Below, in pieces: positions 52,462-64,000 of a stretch of DNA of 64,000 bases. Within the stretch, counting starts at the first letter, position 1. Every line of letters starts with the position of its first letter. The position numbers were made by a program, and so were the translations under genes. The notes under the pieces were generated by a model. It was not told the DNA's origin, made no database searches, and saw only the letters and a list, made by a program, of their open reading frames with translations. Source of the DNA: Amoebidium appalachense (Eukaryota; Ichthyosporea); NCBI GenBank assembly GCA_963693365.1, contig CAVNZM010000001.1, positions 4,464,001 to 4,528,000 on the forward strand, given 5' to 3'.

Positions 52462-53912
52462 CTACACACAAGCAGGCACATGCACACCCTTTTCTCTCAG
52501 TCTCTCGACAGCCTCCCACGCCACAGGGCTTTCATTGAGCGCAGCCCTTCTAAGCTTTGGAAGAGAGAGAAGGACATCAATCTTTTGGACCCCTGAAGCA
52601 AACAGACTTACTTTCTTTAAGTCTGCACACACAGACAAACACGAGATGTCCTTCAAACCTCTAACCCAAGACAGACTCAACTTTTTCAGATAACGGCAGG
52701 TGCTGATGGGTGAAATGTTTCTAATGCCAGTTGAAGTTTCCAGCGAAACTTTCCGCAACGCAACACTTTTTTCCAAGCGTACATATGCTGGTAATGCCCT
52801 CCCCGGGCCCAAAGCATTTCGACACCCGTAGTTTTGTGCACGTGAAAAGGGGGTCGAGAAACGTAGAGGGTGCTGGCGAGTTTTCAGTTACTAGAACCCT
52901 GGTGCGGATGCGAAGGTAAGTGAGATTTGTGCACTCTCCAATAGGGCCTATGTTATCACCGCAAAAACCAGTAACAGACAGAACTTCGAGCTGGGGTGCC
53001 GCGTTGTGAGGGAAAGAAGGTCGGATTCGTGCGCCGTTTCAAGAGTGATTCCCTTGAGGGGGAAGAAAGAATAATCAGTAACGGAGGAAGATGGATGGTA
53101 GCGAAGGGATGTGAGGCAAGTAAGTGCTCTCAACTCGTCTAGGTCACCGGTTTTGAAAGAAAGGGCCTCGAGACGAGTAAGTAAGTTTAGTTGTTTGATG
53201 TTTTTGCTCGTTATGTTGGTTTCCGTGTGAAGGTGTATTAACTGTGTTAGAGCGTGTACGTTTCTGAGTTTTACGCTACTTAAGCTCTCTCGGTCGCGAC
53301 ACAGCTGCAACCTGGTCAACTCAGCACACACTGAGAGAGGAGAAACATCGATGCTCGTCTCGTCTGTCTCTATGTCTTCGATAGTCAATGCACGAAGTTG
53401 GCGTGTGGAAAAGGAAACGGTGTCGATCATTACCGTGCGCCAATCGTATTCAGCATCCACTTGACCATACAAACGGAGCAAACGAAGGTTTTTGCACCGG
53501 TTAAGAATAGCCCGAAGGCAGGAGTCCCAGTTGTCGGTTGAGCCCAGAAGATAAACGTTAAAGTCGAGGGAAGTGACGCAACGTTGCCACGTTTTCAGAC
53601 CGGACAAGAGTGCTTGTGTTTGCAAAGGGAAATTTTCTGTTGCGGCGTCGAAGGAAGGGAAGAAAGGGAAATGGCAGTGCCAACGTTTTGATAGAATAAA
53701 GCGCCTCCAGTTGTAACAGACACGATAGCATGCCAAGAGGTCGGTGGAGGGAAGAGAGGAGAGAATGTGTGTGAAAGCATCTTTCCTACGAGCAAGAAAG
53801 GATCAGCGGTGATGTGATTGTTATGCTTCGATACCCCTGAGGCTCTCACCATGGTGCACCGGTTAACATCGTTGCAGATTACATGCTCATGCTTGTTAGT
53901 TGGTTCTGGCAT
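52462..53912 (-). pseudogene. F-box plus leucine-rich-repeat protein with frame breaks
   Basis: Putative first exon from ATG 53912 to 53860 (donor GTGCAC), joined in phase to 53785 (acceptor CTCGTAG). Together they read as an F-box: KDAFTHILSSLPSTDLLACY then RVCYNWRRFILSKRW. F-box proteins recruit substrates to SCF ubiquitin ligases. Leucine-rich repeats follow: LRLLRLYGQ, LRALTIEDIE, LTRLQLCRD, LIHLHTETNI, LEALSFKTGD, LTSLRYHPSS, then after a break LEVLSVTGF and LTYLRIRTR, and after another break LRKVSLETST, LKKLSLSWV, LKKVSLFAS, LRRAALNES, ending at 52462. The first break is at a C4 run near 52993 (C5 restores frame). The second is near a GGGG run at about 52801-52804 (one G fewer restores frame). 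It is either a decaying gene or uncorrected sequence errors. Confidence 0.65.
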
Positions 53913-54317
53913 CTTGAGTGCGAGAAATGTTTTTGCAGGCAAGACAAACTACATTACAACAAGCTTGTGTGATGGCGTGTGTGCTGAAAGGTGAAATTCT
54001 GTGCATAGATATGGATGTGGTTTGCTGATTACGGAATTGCAATTGAGATGTCCATGGGAGTTATCCAACCATGCTGCTGTATGTGAGTTGTCAAAAAGAA
54101 CCCAGGGAATGTGTTATGCAAACGGACTTCGTTAGCTATCTCCTCACTTCACAACGGTGTATTCCTCTCGCACGCTTCTCGCAATTTGTGTTGTATTGTT
54201 GCGGGGAAGAGCGGGGAAGGCGAAATGTGATATCACGAATTTTGGCGCGCATTTTTCTTCTAGCCAATCAGATCTCGACAGTGGATATTTACACACCCTG
54301 GAAACAATGGGCTAGGT

Positions 54318-54343
54318 CACGGCCCTCTGAAAAAAGGGCCGTG
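54318..54343. repeat. Short perfect hairpin
   Basis: CACGGCCCT and AGGGCCGTG separated by 8 bases, flanked by a direct repeat of GCTAGGT. It could be a structured RNA end or a small foldback; no further support. Confidence 0.55.
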
Positions 54344-54785
54344 GCTAGGTGGAGTCTCAGTCGGCACGGAGTCAGACCAGAAATGGCTGGGCAGACATAT
54401 GGATGCAGATATGTCCAGCTGGGGGGATGCGCAGTGCCTGAAAGGTTGTTCCCCCCTCTTTTCTACTTGTTTTAAGGAGAGTTTTTCTGTAGACGCAAAT
54501 GGGTGGTTTTGGCGCCAGGCATACTCAAATAAAGTTTGCGGTATATTTGTGATCTTGCCAATTATAGTAGTACAAGAGGAGGTTCGATTGGGTTAATCAG
54601 CTTGATGCGTTCCTAACCAAATCGCTTTCGAGATATTCTCAGGGTTGCAATTCTGCCAACCAAGTGAATGGGTGACCGCAACCCGCGCAGTGGTCAACTC
54701 CTCTGTACTGCCATGTGCCACCATACAGCTTGCCGGAACTGTACAGGAACACGGTGTTTGTACGAATGTATGGAAACGCACTCAA

Positions 54786-54786
54786 A

Positions 54787-54851
<65 letters not shown>

Positions 54852-55231
54852 TGTGTGTGTGTGTGCGCGCGTGCGTGCGAGGGTGTGTGTATGTGTTTTT
54901 GTGTGCGCGTGTGCGCGAGTGTGCGTGTGTGGGTGTATGAGTGTGCGCGTGTGCGTGTGTGCGCGTGTACGTGCGCGTGTGCGTGTGCGTGTGCCTGTGC
55001 GTACGTGTGTGTGTGCGTGTGTGCGTGTGTGTACGTGCGTGTGTGTGCGCGTGCATGTGTTTGTGAATGTGTGTGTGTGTGTGTGTGTGTGCGTGTGTGC
55101 GTGTGTGTGTGTGTGCGTGTGTGTGTGCGTGTGTGCGATTTCTGTGTGTACGTGAGTGTGCATACACTGTGTGTGTGTGTGTGTGTGTGTGTGCGTGCGT
55201 GTGTGTGTGAACTCTGTGTGAGGTGTGTGTA

Positions 55232-55274
<43 letters not shown>

Positions 55275-55292
55275 TTGTGTGCGTGTGTGCAC

Positions 55293-55341
<49 letters not shown>

Positions 55342-55345
55342 TGTG
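54786..55345. repeat. (GT)n-rich array
   Basis: Interrupted GT/GC/GTAC-rich sequence of about 560 bp. Confidence 0.9.
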
Positions 55346-55795
55346 TGTGTCACGGTGTGACATGTCGTTGGGAGGTATGGTACTGGTGTGCCTACGGTGC
55401 ACTGTGCAAGATACTGTATTTGATAGTGCATGTGTGGTGTACCTCGGTTTTATCTGTACCCATAACCGCTTGCTGATCCTTTTTATTCCCACCTTTCGGC
55501 TTTTTATTTGCATCAAGCATCTGTTACCTCCAGCGCTTACAAAACACATACATGAAAATATAGATGATTATAGATGATTTACATTAGAAATATCAGAACA
55601 TCATTTCTAGGCAAATGCACTCCTTATGGCATTTGCAGACGATTAAAGGCCATTCGCTAATTGTTAATAGTCACAGGGATGTAAGTGCTATAAAGGCGAT
55701 TACCGTGAGTCAGTGTGTGTGTCTGTCTGTGCGTGTGTGTGTGTGTCTGTCTGCACGCTCTCGTGCATGTTTGTGTGCGTGTTTGTGTGCGTTTT

Positions 55796-55880
<85 letters not shown>

Positions 55881-56220
55881 ATTGTGTGCCTGTTTGTGTG
55901 TTTGTGTTTGTACAGCTGTGAGTGTATGTAGGTATGTGTATGAAATTACGCATCATTGTGTGTATCTGTGTGGGTGTGGGTGGGTGTAGGTGACACTGTT
56001 GTCATGCGCAATCACCGGACCTGTGTCGTACCGTATGTGTGCAAGTGCATTGGTGGCTGCATGTCCACTATTTCCACATGTATGGGTTTGAAAGGTGCAC
56101 GTGCTTTGTCTACTAAGTTTTGTGCATGAGTGTGTTTCATAACATGCGAGACATTTTGCCAAAGAGCCTTCTTTCCTTGCATAATACCACACAGACGGCC
56201 CATTCAGAGGGCATGCGAGA

Positions 56221-63869
<7,649 letters not shown>

Positions 63870-64000
63870 CTGTGGTGAAAAATGCCAGAAAAATTAGCAT
63901 TCCTCCCCCCCGTCCCCCTCCCTACCCCCTCTTCCCCTCCCCCCTCTCCCCTCCCCTCCCCCCTCCCCGCCCCCTCTCCCCCCTACTCCCCACCCTCGCC
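63870..64000. other. Window end: pyrimidine-rich intron sequence
   Basis: CCT/CCC-rich sequence, presumably within the coiled-coil gene's intron upstream of the exon at 63804-63869. No exon is visible in it. Confidence 0.4.

Larger units (their letters stand above)
53913..56220. other. Intergenic region, repeat-rich in its centre
   Basis: Holds a perfect 9-bp hairpin at 54318-54343, then (GT)n-rich sequence at 54786-55345 and 55705-55915. No gene is supported. The Cys/Val and Thr/His frames are repeat translations. Confidence 0.5.

Overview
This window looks like nuclear DNA of an intron-rich, microsatellite-rich eukaryote, probably a protist. Genes are split into short exons with GT-AG introns of 0.1 to 3 kb. 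The introns are packed with (CA)n/(GT)n, (CT)n/(GA)n and poly-G/poly-C runs of 20 to about 80 bases. No bacterial operon logic is visible. I cannot fix the lineage from sequence alone. Most long open frames here are translations of simple repeats (poly-Thr/His, poly-Cys/Val, poly-Gly, poly-Pro) and are not genes.

Layout. 652-9542 (+): a 14-exon FKBP-type prolyl isomerase with three FKBP domains and a C-terminal TPR region, resembling plant ROF1/FKBP62. 9543-13155: intergenic, with a tandem pair of hairpin-forming units. 13156-13987 (+): an intronless BtuF/TroA-like substrate-binding protein with one homopolymer frameshift. 14853-15962 (-): an intronless, secreted GH99-like/WbsX-like protein. 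18031-28746 (-): a 9-exon ZnT/SLC30A-type zinc transporter, reconstructed with every splice phase consistent. 29336-31524: inverted-repeat elements and a broken LINE endonuclease. 33409-34239 (+): an unidentified, possibly Mpv17-like partial gene. 35454-40410 (+): a full-length two-ORF non-LTR retrotransposon with a 9-bp target-site duplication and a tRNA-Gly-like 5' terminus. 40863-48263 (-): an 8-exon TLDc-domain gene. 49645-50442 (+): an intronless GPR1/FUN34/YaaH transporter. 52462-53912 (-): an F-box plus leucine-rich-repeat gene with frame breaks. 56221-63869 (-): the 3' part of a multi-exon coiled-coil gene whose 5' end lies beyond the window. A 5'-truncated copy of the same LINE sits in one of its introns, next to an (AT)n run.

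The neighbours do not form a pathway; this is an ordinary stretch of chromosome with unrelated housekeeping genes. The most striking shared property is architectural. At least ten exons in three genes on both strands begin right after a (CA)n tract that ends in CACAG, so the microsatellite itself supplies the 3' splice site. Other points worth following: the LINE's tRNA-half-like 5' end and reiterated 18-bp B-box-like motif; a dispersed retroposon-like family whose copies all abut a poly-C tract at the same end; and several single-base frame breaks at homopolymers, which may be real decay or residual assembly error.
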